Positions 32,376 through 41,144 of a stretch of DNA of 64,000 nt are shown here, piece by piece. The stretch lies in assembly GCA_030602315.1 (NCBI GenBank), contig JAUVZY010000002.1, forward strand, positions 62,001 through 126,000, read 5' to 3'. The stretch comes from Pseudomonadaceae bacterium. GTDB lineage: Bacteria; Pseudomonadota; Gammaproteobacteria; Pseudomonadales; Pseudomonadaceae. Each line of letters begins with the position of its first letter. Within the stretch, counting starts at the first letter, position 1. Below the pieces are notes generated by a model. The model made no database searches, was not told where the DNA came from, and worked only from the letters and a program-made list of their open reading frames with translations. A program made the translations under genes and the position numbers.

Positions 32376-33524
32376 TCAACCCAGGCACGCCGCCACCGCA
32401 CGCGAGAGCATCTGCGCCCGCGGATCCATCAGCACGTAGGGGCCCAGAGTATTGGTCACGAAACCGAACGCCAGTTCCCGCTCGGGGTCGGCAAACCCCA
32501 GCGAGCCACCGGCCCCGGGGTGACCGAACGCCTGCTCGCCCATGCCAAAACTGGCTGCCGGCACGTCCGCGCGCTCAAGCCAGCAGCCGAGACCGAAACG
32601 GGTCGGTGCGCGCAGGGCAACATCCTCATCCAGACTGTGTTGCCGCCGCATCTCGGCGACCAGCGCAGGATCGAGCAACTGGCCGGCGATCAGCGCCGCG
32701 TAGAACTCAGCCAGCCCGCGGGCCGTCGCGTGGCCGCTCGCGGCCGGCTGCGCCAGGCGCCACCACTCGGGCCGGTTGCCTTGGGCGAGCGCGCCAGGCG
32801 GATTGTTGAAGGCCCGCCCACTGACGGACTCGGGCTCACCCTGCACCGCCTTCATCAGGCGCTGGGCATACTCGTCGCCGAAATCGTTGCGCCCGCGCTG
32901 CACTTGGGCCAACCGGGCGATCTCTGCGTCACCGAGCCCAAGATGAAAGTCCAGCCCGTGCGGGCGGGCCACGCGCGCAACAATGGCTTCGCCGGCCGAA
33001 CGGCCATCGGCCCGTTGGATCAGCTCGCCCAGAATCCAGCCGTAGGTAAGCGGCGCATAGCCCTGTGCTTCACCCGCCGGCCACCACGGCGATTCGCTGG
33101 CAATCGCCGCGCACATGCGCGGCCAGTCGTACAACGCCTCGGCTGGCAGCGCCTGGCGCAGCGCGGGTATGCCCGCACGATGACAGAGCAACTGGCGCAG
33201 GGTGATGGGCGCCTTGCCGGCCTGGACGAACTCCGGCCACAGACGGGCGATCGGCTCGTCGAGGCCCAGACGCCCCTCGGCTACCAACTGCAGGGCGGCA
33301 ACCGCCGCAAAGGTCTTGCTGCATGAGTAGATGCCGACCAGGGTGTCGGACTCCCAGACCCGCTCAGCTCGCGCGTCGGCGAAGCCCGCCCAGAGATCGA
33401 TGACCGTCTCGCCGCCGATGCGCACGCACAGCGCGGCGCCCTGCTGCCGCCCGCTGGCAAAGAGCGTGGCGAACGCCTCTCGTACCGGCTCGAAACGCAG
33501 ATCGAAATACCCCTGAATCAGCAC
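32376..33524 (-). CDS. Serine hydrolase, beta-lactamase/EstB-like esterase family
   Basis: A 382-residue protein without a signal peptide. The class C beta-lactamase fold is indicated by the SxxK motif SCSK (S67, K70) near the N-terminus, the tyrosine-containing segment GYAPLTYGWILGELI, and the glycine-rich GHPGAGGSLGFADPE near the C-terminus. Cytoplasmic relatives such as EstB are esterases rather than beta-lactamases, so antibiotic resistance should not be assumed. The start is GTG, with GGGGAG six bases upstream. It ends the GIY-YIG to hydrolase pair. Confidence 0.85.
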   Translation of the reverse strand: MLIQGYFDLRFEPVREAFATLFASGRQQGAALCVRIGGETVIDLWAGFADARAERVWESDTLVGIYSCSKTFAAVAALQLVAEGRLGLDEPIARLWPEFVQAGKAPITLRQLLCHRAGIPALRQALPAEALYDWPRMCAAIASESPWWPAGEAQGYAPLTYGWILGELIQRADGRSAGEAIVARVARPHGLDFHLGLGDAEIARLAQVQRGRNDFGDEYAQRLMKAVQGEPESVSGRAFNNPPGALAQGNRPEWWRLAQPAASGHATARGLAEFYAALIAGQLLDPALVAEMRRQHSLDEDVALRAPTRFGLGCWLERADVPAASFGMGEQAFGHPGAGGSLGFADPERELAFGFVTNTLGPYVLMDPRAQMLSRAVAACLG

Positions 33525-33527
33525 CGC

Positions 33528-33860
33528 TCACTCCCCATCGGCGGAATCGCCAAGCCGAACCGCACATTCTGCTGACAACGCCGCGTCCGACAAAATGGCA
33601 GCCCCGATCAGGGCCTCCTTGGCCGACTTGCTCAGGCGCTTGACCGCATATTCGCGGCGCAGCGCCTCGCGCTTGTCGGCACAGGCCTCGACATAGACCA
33701 GCGCTTGCGCGGGGCTTGCGCGGAAAAAGCGCGCGCCGCGCCCGCTGCGATGCTGGGCGAAACGCCGCTGCACATCGTCACTGATACCGCAGTAGAGCGC
33801 GCCATTGGCCGCGCGCACCAGGTAGACGAACCAGCGCCGGCCTATCGTCGAATCCTCCAC
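33528..33860 (-). CDS. GIY-YIG nuclease superfamily protein, YhbQ-like
   Basis: A 110-residue protein with [27 protein letters not shown], the GIY-YIG fold core with tyrosine, glycine and arginine in place. A lysine-rich [12 protein letters not shown] helix follows. Relatives of this size are single-domain nucleases of uncertain role. I chose the GTG at 33860 because AGGAG lies six bases upstream. The ATG at 33932 would add 24 unconserved residues and overlap the divergent asparaginase gene. It precedes the hydrolase by three bases. Confidence 0.82.
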   Translation of the reverse strand: MEDSTIGRRWFVYLVRAANGALYCGISDDVQRRFAQHRSGRGARFFRASPAQALVYVEACADKREALRREYAVKRLSKSAKEALIGAAILSDAALSAECAVRLGDSADGE

Positions 33861-33930
33861 CGCACTCTCCTGCCATCCAGACTGCCGAACGCTACACTGC
33901 CGGCTTGGAAAAACTGGCGCGGAAGCTTGC

Positions 33931-34413
33931 ATGAATCTTCAGATCTTCACCACCGGCGGAACCTTCGACAAGGTCTATTACGATGCACTCTCGACCTTCA
34001 CCATCGGCGAGCCAATGGCCGCGGAACTGCTGGCCGAGGCGCGCGTATCGTTCGACTACCAGGTCACCAGCCTGCTGAAAAAGGACAGCCTCGACCTCAG
34101 CGACGACGACCGCGCACTGATCCGCGACAGCGTTGCCGGCGTTGCCGCCCGACACATCCTGATCATTCACGGCACCGACACCATGACACTGACGGCAGAC
34201 GCGCTGGCGGCGCTCAGCGGCAAGGTGATCGTGCTTACCGGCGCCATGCAGCCAGCGCGCATGCGCCAGAGCGATGCGCCGTTCAACCTGGGTTTGGCCA
34301 TCGGCGCGCTGCAGGTGCTGGACGAGGGTGTCTATATCGCCATGAACGGCCGCATATTCCCGGCCGGCTCGGTGAAGAAGAATCGCGATGCCGGCCAGTT
34401 TCAGTCGATCTGA
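33931..34413 (+). CDS. Asparaginase-domain protein (N-terminal domain only)
   Basis: A 160-residue protein matching only the N-terminal half of type L-asparaginases. The first threonine motif is [11 protein letters not shown] and the second is [15 protein letters not shown]. The C-terminal domain present in 320-350-residue enzymes is absent, and the gene ends naturally before a hairpin. Short forms like this are found in other pseudomonads, so it is not an obvious truncation. Catalytic activity is uncertain because the full enzymes use residues from both domains. Confidence 0.8.
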   Translation: MNLQIFTTGGTFDKVYYDALSTFTIGEPMAAELLAEARVSFDYQVTSLLKKDSLDLSDDDRALIRDSVAGVAARHILIIHGTDTMTLTADALAALSGKVIVLTGAMQPARMRQSDAPFNLGLAIGALQVLDEGVYIAMNGRIFPAGSVKKNRDAGQFQSI

Positions 34414-34421
34414 AAGGGGTG

Positions 34422-34449
34422 TCGGGCGAGGCTCAGCAAGCTCGCCCGA
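34422..34449. terminator. Bidirectional hairpin between convergent genes
   Basis: A 9-bp inverted repeat (TCGGGCGAG / CTCGCCCGA) with a 10-base loop lies between the stops of the asparaginase-domain gene and the M48 protease gene. T-runs are weak on both strands. Confidence 0.6.
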
Positions 34450-34455
34450 TCGTAC

Positions 34456-35265
34456 TCAACGCGCCTGGCGGTAAAGTGGCTCGACCTTGGGGATGGTCTG
34501 GCGCAACAGTTCCATGCGGTTTTCCGGTGCCGGGTGGGTGCTGAGGAACTCCGGGGGATTAGCGCCGCCGGCCTGGCTCATCTTCTGCCACAGCGTCAAC
34601 GCCGCATTCGGGTCGTAGCCAGCACGCGCCGCCAGCTCCAGCCCGATCAAGTCGGCCTCCCGCTCGTTGCTGCGGCTATGCGGCAGGTTCATCAGGTACT
34701 CGACGCCGACATTGGCCATCTGCAGGCTACCCTGCCCGACCCCTAACGCAGAGCCAACTTGGGTCGCCATCTGCACCCCCATGGCGCGCGACAGCGCCTC
34801 CCGCCCATGCTCGCGCAGAGCATGGGCGATTTCGTGGCCCATCACGGCGGCAATTTCATCGTCGGTCAGGTTCAGCTTTTCGATCAGACCGGAATAGAAC
34901 AGGATCTTGCCACCGGGACCGGCACTGGCATTGAGCTCCGGGCTGTCAATGACCGCCACCTCCCAGTTCCAGTTGGCGGCATCCGGGCGGAACGCCGGCA
35001 CATGGCGGATCAGGTTACGCGCAATGCGCTCGACCCGCTGCGCCGTAGGCGTGCTCTTGGCCAGCACACCTTTGCTCGCCGCCGCCTGCAGCGTTTCCCG
35101 ATACGACTGGGCATACATTTCGTTGACCTGCTCGGTGGAGAGCATGCTGAACATGTACTGCTTGCGGTCGACGCCGACCGCGCCCCCACTGGTGGTATTG
35201 ACGGCCTGGCAACCGACCAGCAGCACAGCGCCGAGCATCACGGGCAATCGGTAGGATCTGAGCAT
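34456..35265 (-). CDS. M48 family metalloprotease lipoprotein (LoiP/YcaL-like)
   Basis: A 269-residue protein with a lipobox ending LLVGC (C19) and the zinc protease motif HEIAH (H144-H148) in VMGHEIAHALREHGREAL. The third zinc ligand is the glutamate in SNEREADLIGLELA. Lipoprotein M48 proteases act in outer-membrane protein quality control. Tail motif STHPAPENRMELL fits the family. It converges on the asparaginase-domain gene. Confidence 0.92.
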   Translation of the reverse strand: MLRSYRLPVMLGAVLLVGCQAVNTTSGGAVGVDRKQYMFSMLSTEQVNEMYAQSYRETLQAAASKGVLAKSTPTAQRVERIARNLIRHVPAFRPDAANWNWEVAVIDSPELNASAGPGGKILFYSGLIEKLNLTDDEIAAVMGHEIAHALREHGREALSRAMGVQMATQVGSALGVGQGSLQMANVGVEYLMNLPHSRSNEREADLIGLELAARAGYDPNAALTLWQKMSQAGGANPPEFLSTHPAPENRMELLRQTIPKVEPLYRQAR

Positions 35266-35362
35266 CTCGCTTCCTCCCCAAAACGGTCGCCAATCCTAGA
35301 ACCCGGCGGACCGACAAGACAACCGGGCACGGCGCCAGACGGGTGACAAACGATTCCCGCCG

Positions 35363-35980
35363 TCACGCCGGAGTCAGGCACTCCGGGGCATCCAGCTTAG
35401 GATCATTGACCAACGTGGCCAGGGGCCGTTCACGCAGCGTTGGCTGCGGTGCGCCAAGCACCTCCTGCAATTGGGCCTCGCCTGCGTCGCTCGATAGCCA
35501 GGCCTCCTGCGCGGCCCGATCCAGCAACAGCGGGCGGCGCAGATCGCGCGCCGCGCAGGTCACCACTGCCGCGCTCAGATACGTACGGCCATGTGCCGGA
35601 TAGGCCTCCCACAGCGCGGCAAAGTACATCATCGAACCTTCGGCACTCATCCAGAAAGGCCGCTTGCGCGCACTACCGCGCCACTCGTAGAAACCATTGG
35701 CCGGAATCAGCCCGCGACGCAGACGAAACGCCTCCCGAAACATGGGCTGCTCAGCGAGCGTCTCGGCGCGGGCCTGGGCCGGGGTGCGAGAGAAATCGGT
35801 GACCCAGCCCGGGGTGAGCCCCCAACGCACCGGATCCAGCCGCCGTTCGCCATCGAGCTCGCGCAACAGCAGTATCTGTGCGCCCGGCGCGAGGCTCCAA
35901 TGCGGCGCCTGATCCGCCGGGAAGCCGGGCAGCGCGGCGAAGTCTGGAGACCACCGAAACAGGGCAAAACGGCCACACAT
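35363..35980 (-). CDS. SOS response-associated peptidase family protein (SRAP/YedK/HMCES-like)
   Basis: A 205-residue protein starting MCGRFALF. Cys2 is the residue that crosslinks to abasic sites after Met removal in YedK/HMCES. The region NGFYEWRGSARKRPFWM carries the conserved Asn and Glu. The usual IHxRMP block with catalytic His is replaced by ARDLRRPLLLD, so one active-site residue seems absent. It ends TLVNDPKLDAPECLTPA, typical of pseudomonad members. The DUF2007 gene starts upstream in the same direction; 18 nt separate them. Confidence 0.9.
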   Translation of the reverse strand: MCGRFALFRWSPDFAALPGFPADQAPHWSLAPGAQILLLRELDGERRLDPVRWGLTPGWVTDFSRTPAQARAETLAEQPMFREAFRLRRGLIPANGFYEWRGSARKRPFWMSAEGSMMYFAALWEAYPAHGRTYLSAAVVTCAARDLRRPLLLDRAAQEAWLSSDAGEAQLQEVLGAPQPTLRERPLATLVNDPKLDAPECLTPA

Positions 35981-35998
35981 GCAAGGAACTCGACAGCA

Positions 35999-36259
35999 TC
36001 AACATAGGAGATCGCCGGGGTAGCTCTGCGGCTCATCGCCCGGCAAGGGTTCGGCGCGATTGTACGCATTGATCAGAGCCTTGGCCCGCTCCGCCTCGGC
36101 ATCGTCGACCAGCAACCCCAGGAGCCCGCCGATCGGCAAGTCACCCAAGGCGCCGAGCAGATGCATCCCTGCGACATGGCAGTTGATGCCTTCGCCCTCG
36201 AGCATGCCCGCCAGCATCTGCGCCTCCCAGAGATCGCGCGGTTCGTAGACACGCTGCAT
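35999..36259 (-). CDS. DUF2007 domain protein (putative signal-transducing protein)
   Basis: An 86-residue protein starting MQRVYEPRDLWEAQMLAGML, matching DUF2007, a PII-like ferredoxin-fold domain of unknown role. The segment GLLGLLVDDAEAERAKALI forms the second half of the domain. The ATG follows GAGGGCTTTC; sequence further upstream in frame is not conserved. It is probably co-transcribed with the downstream SRAP gene. Confidence 0.82.
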   Translation of the reverse strand: MQRVYEPRDLWEAQMLAGMLEGEGINCHVAGMHLLGALGDLPIGGLLGLLVDDAEAERAKALINAYNRAEPLPGDEPQSYPGDLLC

Positions 36260-36357
36260 CGAAAGCCCTCCCTTGGTATCACTCCTGACCCGCGCCGCGC
36301 GGATCGCGGCGTCCTCTCCAGCGCATCGACCCACGCGCCGTAATCATCAGTTACAGC

Positions 36358-36363
36358 TATAAT
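36358..36363 (+). promoter_or_regulatory. Possible -10 element of the acyltransferase gene
   Basis: A perfect TATAAT lies 53 nt before the ATG at 36416 in the divergent gap after DUF2007. No convincing -35 was seen at 16-18 bp. Confidence 0.42.
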
Positions 36364-36415
36364 GCCCGGCTATTTTCGGCCCGCACCGGGCCTCGACTGC
36401 CGCCAACTCGAGAGC

Positions 36416-37582
36416 ATGATGGACGAATTCGAAGCCATCCGACCCTATTCAGACGCCGAAGTCCCTGCCGTAATCGCCCGACTGCTGGGGGACAATGCCT
36501 TCCTGGACGTACTGGCACGCTTTCGCTTTCCGCGCGCGGCCAAGCATTGGGGCTGGCTGCTCAAACCGCTGATTGCACGGCGCCTCCGCCAGGAGTTCGC
36601 CACTATCGTTACGGTAGACGCGCTACAGCAGAAGATCGAGCCGTATGTGGACCGCACCATCGAACGCGCCACCGATGGCATCAGCTATTCGGGCGTCGAG
36701 CGGCTCAAGCGTGGCGAGTCCTACCTGTTTCTGGCCAACCACCGCGACATCGTGATGGACCCGGCCTTCGTCAACTACGCCGTGTTCCACGCCGGACTGC
36801 GCACCCCGCGCATCGCCATTGGCGACAATCTCCTGCAACGCCCCTTCGTCAGCGACCTGATGCGCCTGAACAAGAGCTTCATCGTGCACCGCTCGCTCAG
36901 CGGGCGACGTGAAAAGCTCGCCGCCTACCAGGTGCTCTCCGCCTACATCAACCACTCGATCCGCCAGGATGGCGAGTCGGTCTGGATTGCCCAGGCAGAA
37001 GGCCGCGCCAAAGACGGCGACGATCGTACCGACTCGGCCATCCTCAAAATGCTGCACATGAGCCGCAAGGACGAGCCGTTCAACGAAGTGCTAGCAGCAC
37101 TGCGCCCGACGCCCGTCTCGATCAGCTATGAGTACGACCCCTGCGACCTGGCCAAGGCGCGCGAGCTCTACACCCGCGCCAGCACCGGCAGCTACAGCAA
37201 GGCGCCCGGCGAAGACGATGCCAGCATCGCGCTGGGAATCACCGGTTACAAAGGCCGCGTGCATGTGCATTTCGGCGCACCGATGACCCAGGTGAGCGAG
37301 GACGCCAAGCAGATGGCCGCCGAGCTCGATCAGGAAATCCTCACTGGCTACCGCCTGTTCCCCGTCCACTATCTGGCCTATGCGATGTGGGAAGGACGGG
37401 AAGAGGCCCTGCAGGTGCCGACCGCTGCGACGCTGTTCGGCGCCGATGAAGTCGCACGCGCACAGACCGAGTGGAAGCGCCGACTGGCCGCCTGCCCGAA
37501 CGAGCAGCAGCCCTACCTCGTGCTGCAGTATGCAATGCCGGTACGCAACCAGTATCGCCTCAAGCGCGGACAGGCGCTCTGA
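36416..37582 (+). CDS. PlsC-type 1-acyl-sn-glycerol-3-phosphate acyltransferase family protein
   Basis: A 388-residue protein with an acyltransferase core at about 100-260. Motif I appears as FLANHRDIVMDPAFVN: the family's His and Asp are H109 and D115, one residue further apart than the classical HX4D. Motif III-like AEGRAKDGDDRTD follows. The long form with extra N- and C-terminal regions occurs in many pseudomonads; the acyl acceptor is unproven. ATG-ATG tandem start; GAGAG lies just upstream. It is divergent from the SRAP pair. Confidence 0.85.
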   Translation: MMDEFEAIRPYSDAEVPAVIARLLGDNAFLDVLARFRFPRAAKHWGWLLKPLIARRLRQEFATIVTVDALQQKIEPYVDRTIERATDGISYSGVERLKRGESYLFLANHRDIVMDPAFVNYAVFHAGLRTPRIAIGDNLLQRPFVSDLMRLNKSFIVHRSLSGRREKLAAYQVLSAYINHSIRQDGESVWIAQAEGRAKDGDDRTDSAILKMLHMSRKDEPFNEVLAALRPTPVSISYEYDPCDLAKARELYTRASTGSYSKAPGEDDASIALGITGYKGRVHVHFGAPMTQVSEDAKQMAAELDQEILTGYRLFPVHYLAYAMWEGREEALQVPTAATLFGADEVARAQTEWKRRLAACPNEQQPYLVLQYAMPVRNQYRLKRGQAL

Positions 37583-37600
37583 CCTCCGCCTGACAAGCAA

Positions 37601-37619
37601 GCCCGCGGCAACCGCGGGC
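37601..37619 (+). terminator. Hairpin after the acyltransferase gene
   Basis: An 8-bp stem (GCCCGCGG / CCGCGGGC) with a CAA loop lies 18 nt after the stop, without a T-run. Confidence 0.55.
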
Positions 37620-37674
37620 CGGCATGGCTTGATCGCCAAGCAGCGGTCGAGCGCCTAACGCGCCAGCGCAGGCG

Positions 37675-37947
37675 TCACAGCCGGGTGCTGGCGAGCGACA
37701 CCAAAAGGCCCACCACCAGGCAGGCAAAGCCCAGCTGATAGAACTGCCGGTTCATTTGAAGAAACTGCACCAGCACATCGCCGGCGAGCGGCGGCGCCCC
37801 CTCCTCGGCCATGCGGGCGCGACCCAGCTGCTCGCGCCAGCGCGTGGCAAGCAACAGCAGGCCGCCGACCAGCACGAACAACAAGGCCAGCGCATTGACC
37901 AATTGGGCGGGGTGAGCGAATACCCCGAAAGAAGCCTCTAGCGACAT
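37675..37947 (-). CDS. Small hypothetical inner-membrane protein
   Basis: A 90-residue protein with two hydrophobic helices (LVNALALLFVLVGGLLLLAT and FYQLGFACLVVGLLVSLAS) separated by a basic/acidic loop. No known domain was recognised. The ATG at 37947 follows AGCGGAGGTG; a start eight codons upstream is less well supported. It lies in the same direction as yajG-like and mqo but after the yajG-like terminator. Confidence 0.68.
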   Translation of the reverse strand: MSLEASFGVFAHPAQLVNALALLFVLVGGLLLLATRWREQLGRARMAEEGAPPLAGDVLVQFLQMNRQFYQLGFACLVVGLLVSLASTRL

Positions 37948-38045
37948 GACACCTCCGCTGAAAACAGGCATGCAGGAAAAATCGCGGCGAGTCTAGCGCA
38001 ACGGCGCGCGCGGCTCCGGCCTTTCGGACGAGCGCCGCACCAATG

Positions 38046-38070
38046 AAAAAGCCCGCCGATCGGCGGGCTT
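38046..38070 (-). terminator. Rho-independent terminator of the YajG-like gene
   Basis: The 22-base palindrome AAGCCCGCCG/ATCGGCGGGCTT (11-bp stem) is followed by TTTTT on the minus strand, 20 nt past the stop. Confidence 0.85.
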
Positions 38071-38089
38071 CGACTGCAGAGGACGCGCC

Positions 38090-38674
38090 TTAGCGGGCCA
38101 GGGCCTGACCGATGCTTGGATCGCGGAACATGCGAGTCAACGCATCGCTCAGCACATCGCTGATCAGCTTGGTATTGGTCTGCTCGTTCGGCGCCATGCC
38201 AAAGCGCTGGTTGAGCGACGCCCCGTAACGCCCGTTATAGGTACGCCCGCCACTCTGCACATCGGCGCGCAGCACCGCGGCGATTTCAGCCTCGGTCACG
38301 TACAACCCTTCCTTGGGCGACTGATACTTGAGCTCGGCCAAGGTCACGGTGAGCTGCGGCGCGTTGTAGGCGTTGGGCGAAGGTGTGAAGCCCAGAAGAC
38401 GCACACCCGCCTCGATCTGCTCCTGCAACTTCGGCAGCACCGTGGCAGAAGGCACGATCACCGAACTGGTTTCCGGATAGAGCCCGCCACGCGTACCGAG
38501 CACCTGCGAACCGCGACCATCCACCACGCGCACGACTACCGGCTGACCCTGTCCGACCGGCGCGATGGTTTCGCGCAGCTTCGGTTGCGGGGTGATCTGC
38601 TGAGGACTGTGGACACAACCGGCGAGCGCGAGGCTGAGTGCCAGCGTCAGGCCAACCATCAAGCGTTGCAGCAT
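38090..38674 (-). CDS. YajG family lipoprotein
   Basis: A 194-residue protein with a lipobox ending LALAGC (C20). The YajG-like domain includes VVVRVVDGRGSQVLGTRGG and a long helical and beta region ending FRDPSIGQALAR. Function is unknown; related lipoproteins assemble at the outer membrane. The ATG at 38674 begins the signal; upstream in-frame sequence is non-coding. It is separated from mqo by a hairpin. Confidence 0.85.
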   Translation of the reverse strand: MLQRLMVGLTLALSLALAGCVHSPQQITPQPKLRETIAPVGQGQPVVVRVVDGRGSQVLGTRGGLYPETSSVIVPSATVLPKLQEQIEAGVRLLGFTPSPNAYNAPQLTVTLAELKYQSPKEGLYVTEAEIAAVLRADVQSGGRTYNGRYGASLNQRFGMAPNEQTNTKLISDVLSDALTRMFRDPSIGQALAR

Positions 38675-38783
38675 GCTGCATCTCCAAAAAAGGTGTGGGT
38701 TGAAAACCCGCGGAGTATAGCCACTGCCGACCGCTGGTGACAGGCGCCAAGCGCGAGCCAATGTGACAAGCGCCCAAAACGCG

Positions 38784-38815
38784 AACGCCCTCCACGGCAA
38801 GCCGTGGAGGGCGTT
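38784..38815 (-). terminator. Hairpin terminating mqo
   Basis: A 14-bp inverted repeat (AACGCCCTCCACGG / CCGTGGAGGGCGTT) with a 4-base loop begins 18 nt after the mqo stop on the minus strand and runs toward a GTTTTGG stretch. Confidence 0.75.
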
Positions 38816-38833
38816 GGACAGTGCGGCAATCGC

Positions 38834-40321
38834 TTAGCGACTCAGACCGAGAACCTCGCTGGTCTGGGCACTGATTCGACGATAGGTGTCGGCATCGCTG
38901 GCCAACTCCTTCTCGCGCGCGGGGAAGATTTCCGCCAGTTTCTGCGTCCACTCCTGCGAACGAGCCTTCTCGGGGAAGCAGCGCTCGATCAGGTTGAGCA
39001 TGATCGAAACGGTGACCGAAGCCCCCGGCGAAGCACCGAGCAGCGCCGCGATGGTGCCATCGTTGGCTGCCACCAGTTCGGTACCGAACTGCAGGACGCC
39101 GCCCTTCTTCGCATCCTTCTTGATGATCTGCACCCGCTGACCGGCGATCTCCAGGCGCCAGTCTTCGGCCTTGGCTTCCGGATAGAACTTGCGCAGGGCC
39201 TCCAGGCGCTGCTCCATGGACTGCATCACTTCCTTGATCAGGTAGCGGGTGAGGTCCATGTTGTCGCGGGCCACGGCGAGCATCGGGCCGATGTTGCTCG
39301 GGCGTACCGAGAACGGCAGGTCGAAGATCGAACCGTGCTTGAGGAACTTGGTGGTGAAGCCGGCGTAGGGTCCGAACAGCAGCGACTTCTTGCCGTCGAC
39401 CACGCGGGTGTCGAGGTGCGGTACCGACATCGGCGGCGCGCCCACTTCGGCCTGGCTATAGACCTTGGCCTGATGGCGGTTGACCACCTCGGGGTTGTCG
39501 CAGCGCAGCCACTGACCGCTGACCGGGAAGCCACCGAAGCCCTTGCCTTCCTCGATGCCCGACATCTGCAGCAGCGGCAGTGCGCCGCCGCCAGCACCGA
39601 GGAACACGAAGCCGGCGTCGAGGCTGCGGCTGTCGCCGGAGTTCAGGCTCTTCACGTCCACCGACCAGCGCTGGCCGTGACGCTTGAGCCCGGTGACCTT
39701 CTGGCTGTAACTGATCTTCACGCCCGGCTGGGCGGCAAGATAGGCGAGCAACTGGTTGGTCAGCGCACCGAAGTTGACGTCGGTACCACGCAGGGAGCGA
39801 GTCGCAGCGATGCGCTCGTTCGCCGAGCGACCCGGCATCATCAGCGGCATCCACTCGGCGAGGGTATCGCGGTCTTCGGAGTAGACCATGTCTTCGAAGG
39901 TGTGATGAGCGCTGAGCAGCTCATGACGCTTCTTCAGAAACGCGATGTCCTTGTCGCCACGAACGAAACTCAGGTGCGGGACAGGGTTGATGAAGTTATT
40001 CGGCGCGCCGAAGGTGCCGCGCGCAACCATGTAGGCCCAGAACTCCTTCGACACCTCGAACTGGGTGTTGATGGAAACGGCCTTGGCGATATCGATGGAG
40101 CCGTCCTTGCCTTGCGGGGTGTAGTTCAGCTCGCAGAGACCGGCGTGTCCGGTGCCGGCGTTATTCCAGGGGTTGGAGCTTTCGACGGCTCCGGCTTCCT
40201 GCAACTCTACGATTTCCAGCTTGAGGCTGGGGTCGAGCTCTTTGAGCAGTACCGCAAGAGTGGCGCTCATGATGCCGGCTCCCACCAGCACCATATCCAG
40301 CGCTTCGCTATGTTGCGTCAT
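38834..40321 (-). CDS. mqo: Malate:quinone oxidoreductase
   Basis: Mqo is a membrane-associated FAD enzyme that oxidises malate to oxaloacetate and passes electrons to the quinone pool, replacing or complementing malate dehydrogenase. The 495-residue protein has an N-terminal FAD motif [20 protein letters not shown], then [18 protein letters not shown], and a second flavin segment [19 protein letters not shown]. The ATG is supported by CTGGAGAAG upstream; longer frames lack conservation. The PA4642-family gene upstream keeps the Pseudomonas neighbourhood. Confidence 0.95.
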   Translation of the reverse strand: MTQHSEALDMVLVGAGIMSATLAVLLKELDPSLKLEIVELQEAGAVESSNPWNNAGTGHAGLCELNYTPQGKDGSIDIAKAVSINTQFEVSKEFWAYMVARGTFGAPNNFINPVPHLSFVRGDKDIAFLKKRHELLSAHHTFEDMVYSEDRDTLAEWMPLMMPGRSANERIAATRSLRGTDVNFGALTNQLLAYLAAQPGVKISYSQKVTGLKRHGQRWSVDVKSLNSGDSRSLDAGFVFLGAGGGALPLLQMSGIEEGKGFGGFPVSGQWLRCDNPEVVNRHQAKVYSQAEVGAPPMSVPHLDTRVVDGKKSLLFGPYAGFTTKFLKHGSIFDLPFSVRPSNIGPMLAVARDNMDLTRYLIKEVMQSMEQRLEALRKFYPEAKAEDWRLEIAGQRVQIIKKDAKKGGVLQFGTELVAANDGTIAALLGASPGASVTVSIMLNLIERCFPEKARSQEWTQKLAEIFPAREKELASDADTYRRISAQTSEVLGLSR

Positions 40322-40613
40322 CAACGCTTCTCCAGAACGCAGCAAATGACTTTCACGGCCGCAATACACGGCACGCGCGAAACTGATCGAACGGGCACCC
40401 CGCAAGCGAGGCGCCCGGCCGGTCGGAGCACAGGCTCCGATTCAGCTGCTGGGCGGCTTTTGGCCACCCTTATCGCAACGCTCATCCCGACCTACGCCCG
40501 TGGCTTGCGGTAGGGCACGTTGCGATACACACCTTCGGTACCGGCTGGCCGGCACCAGTGCTGCCGGTGTCTGCCGGCTGCAGTAAATTCTCTATTCGCC
40601 TTGCCCCATGGCC
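40322..40613. other. Intergenic region between the PA4642-family gene and mqo
   Basis: This 292-nt gap must contain the mqo promoter. It has two GC-rich inverted repeats around CCGGCTGGCCGGCACC and CTGCCGGTGTCTGCCGGCTG near 40540-40580, which may terminate the upstream transcript. I recognised no clear -10/-35 pair or known operator. Confidence 0.4.
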
Positions 40614-40904
40614 TCAACGGCCTGCGGCGGCCCGCATCAGCTCGACGTAGGGCTCGGCCTGACGCTGATCGGCGATCAGATCGACAAAGCATCTACCCTG
40701 GGCATCACGCGCTTCGAGATCGTAGCCGGCGGCCACGAACAGCTTGAGGAAGCGTTCGAAATCATCGATGCGCAGACCACGATAGGCCTTGATCAGCTTG
40801 TGCAGGGATGGGGGGGTGTCATCCGCAGGTTCAGGAAGCAGAAACAGCCGGATCGACTCATCGGATATTTCTTCGCCGATCACTTGTTTCTTGTCTTTAC
40901 GCAT
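40614..40904 (-). CDS. PA4642 family protein of unknown function
   Basis: A 96-residue acidic cytoplasmic protein starting MRKDKKQVIGEEISDESIRL and ending VDLIADQRQAEPYVELMRAA. It matches the small Pseudomonas-restricted PA4642 family, and the mqo neighbour agrees. No functional motif was recognised; the C-terminal half resembles a helical repeat (AAGYDLEARDAQGRCFVDLI looks ankyrin-like). The start is the ATG after a purine-poor leader. Confidence 0.82.
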   Translation of the reverse strand: MRKDKKQVIGEEISDESIRLFLLPEPADDTPPSLHKLIKAYRGLRIDDFERFLKLFVAAGYDLEARDAQGRCFVDLIADQRQAEPYVELMRAAAGR

Positions 40905-41144
40905 AGCGCCCCCAAGGCGACGGTCACTTACGGGGGCGGCAGTGTACTCTGGGCAAGCGACGGGCTCAACGCACCGCCGCACCTTGCGACCAAGGTCGTA
41001 GACCCAGCGCAGGCGGAACAAGGCCCTTTTTCAACGGTCAACCCACGCCAGCCGGGGGTTGTGGCGCGCCATTAGGCAAAAGTCGGCCGCACCAGCGCCG
41101 ATCGAGCGCTAGAATCCGGCCGGAACCTGCTCCTTTCGAGGGAT

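Noticed and set aside
32376-33524. Calling the SxxK hydrolase an antibiotic beta-lactamase
   Set aside because: It has no signal peptide and matches EstB-like cytoplasmic esterases better; resistance is not supported.
38804-40513. 569-codon open frame antisense to mqo
   Set aside because: Shadow of the conserved mqo gene.
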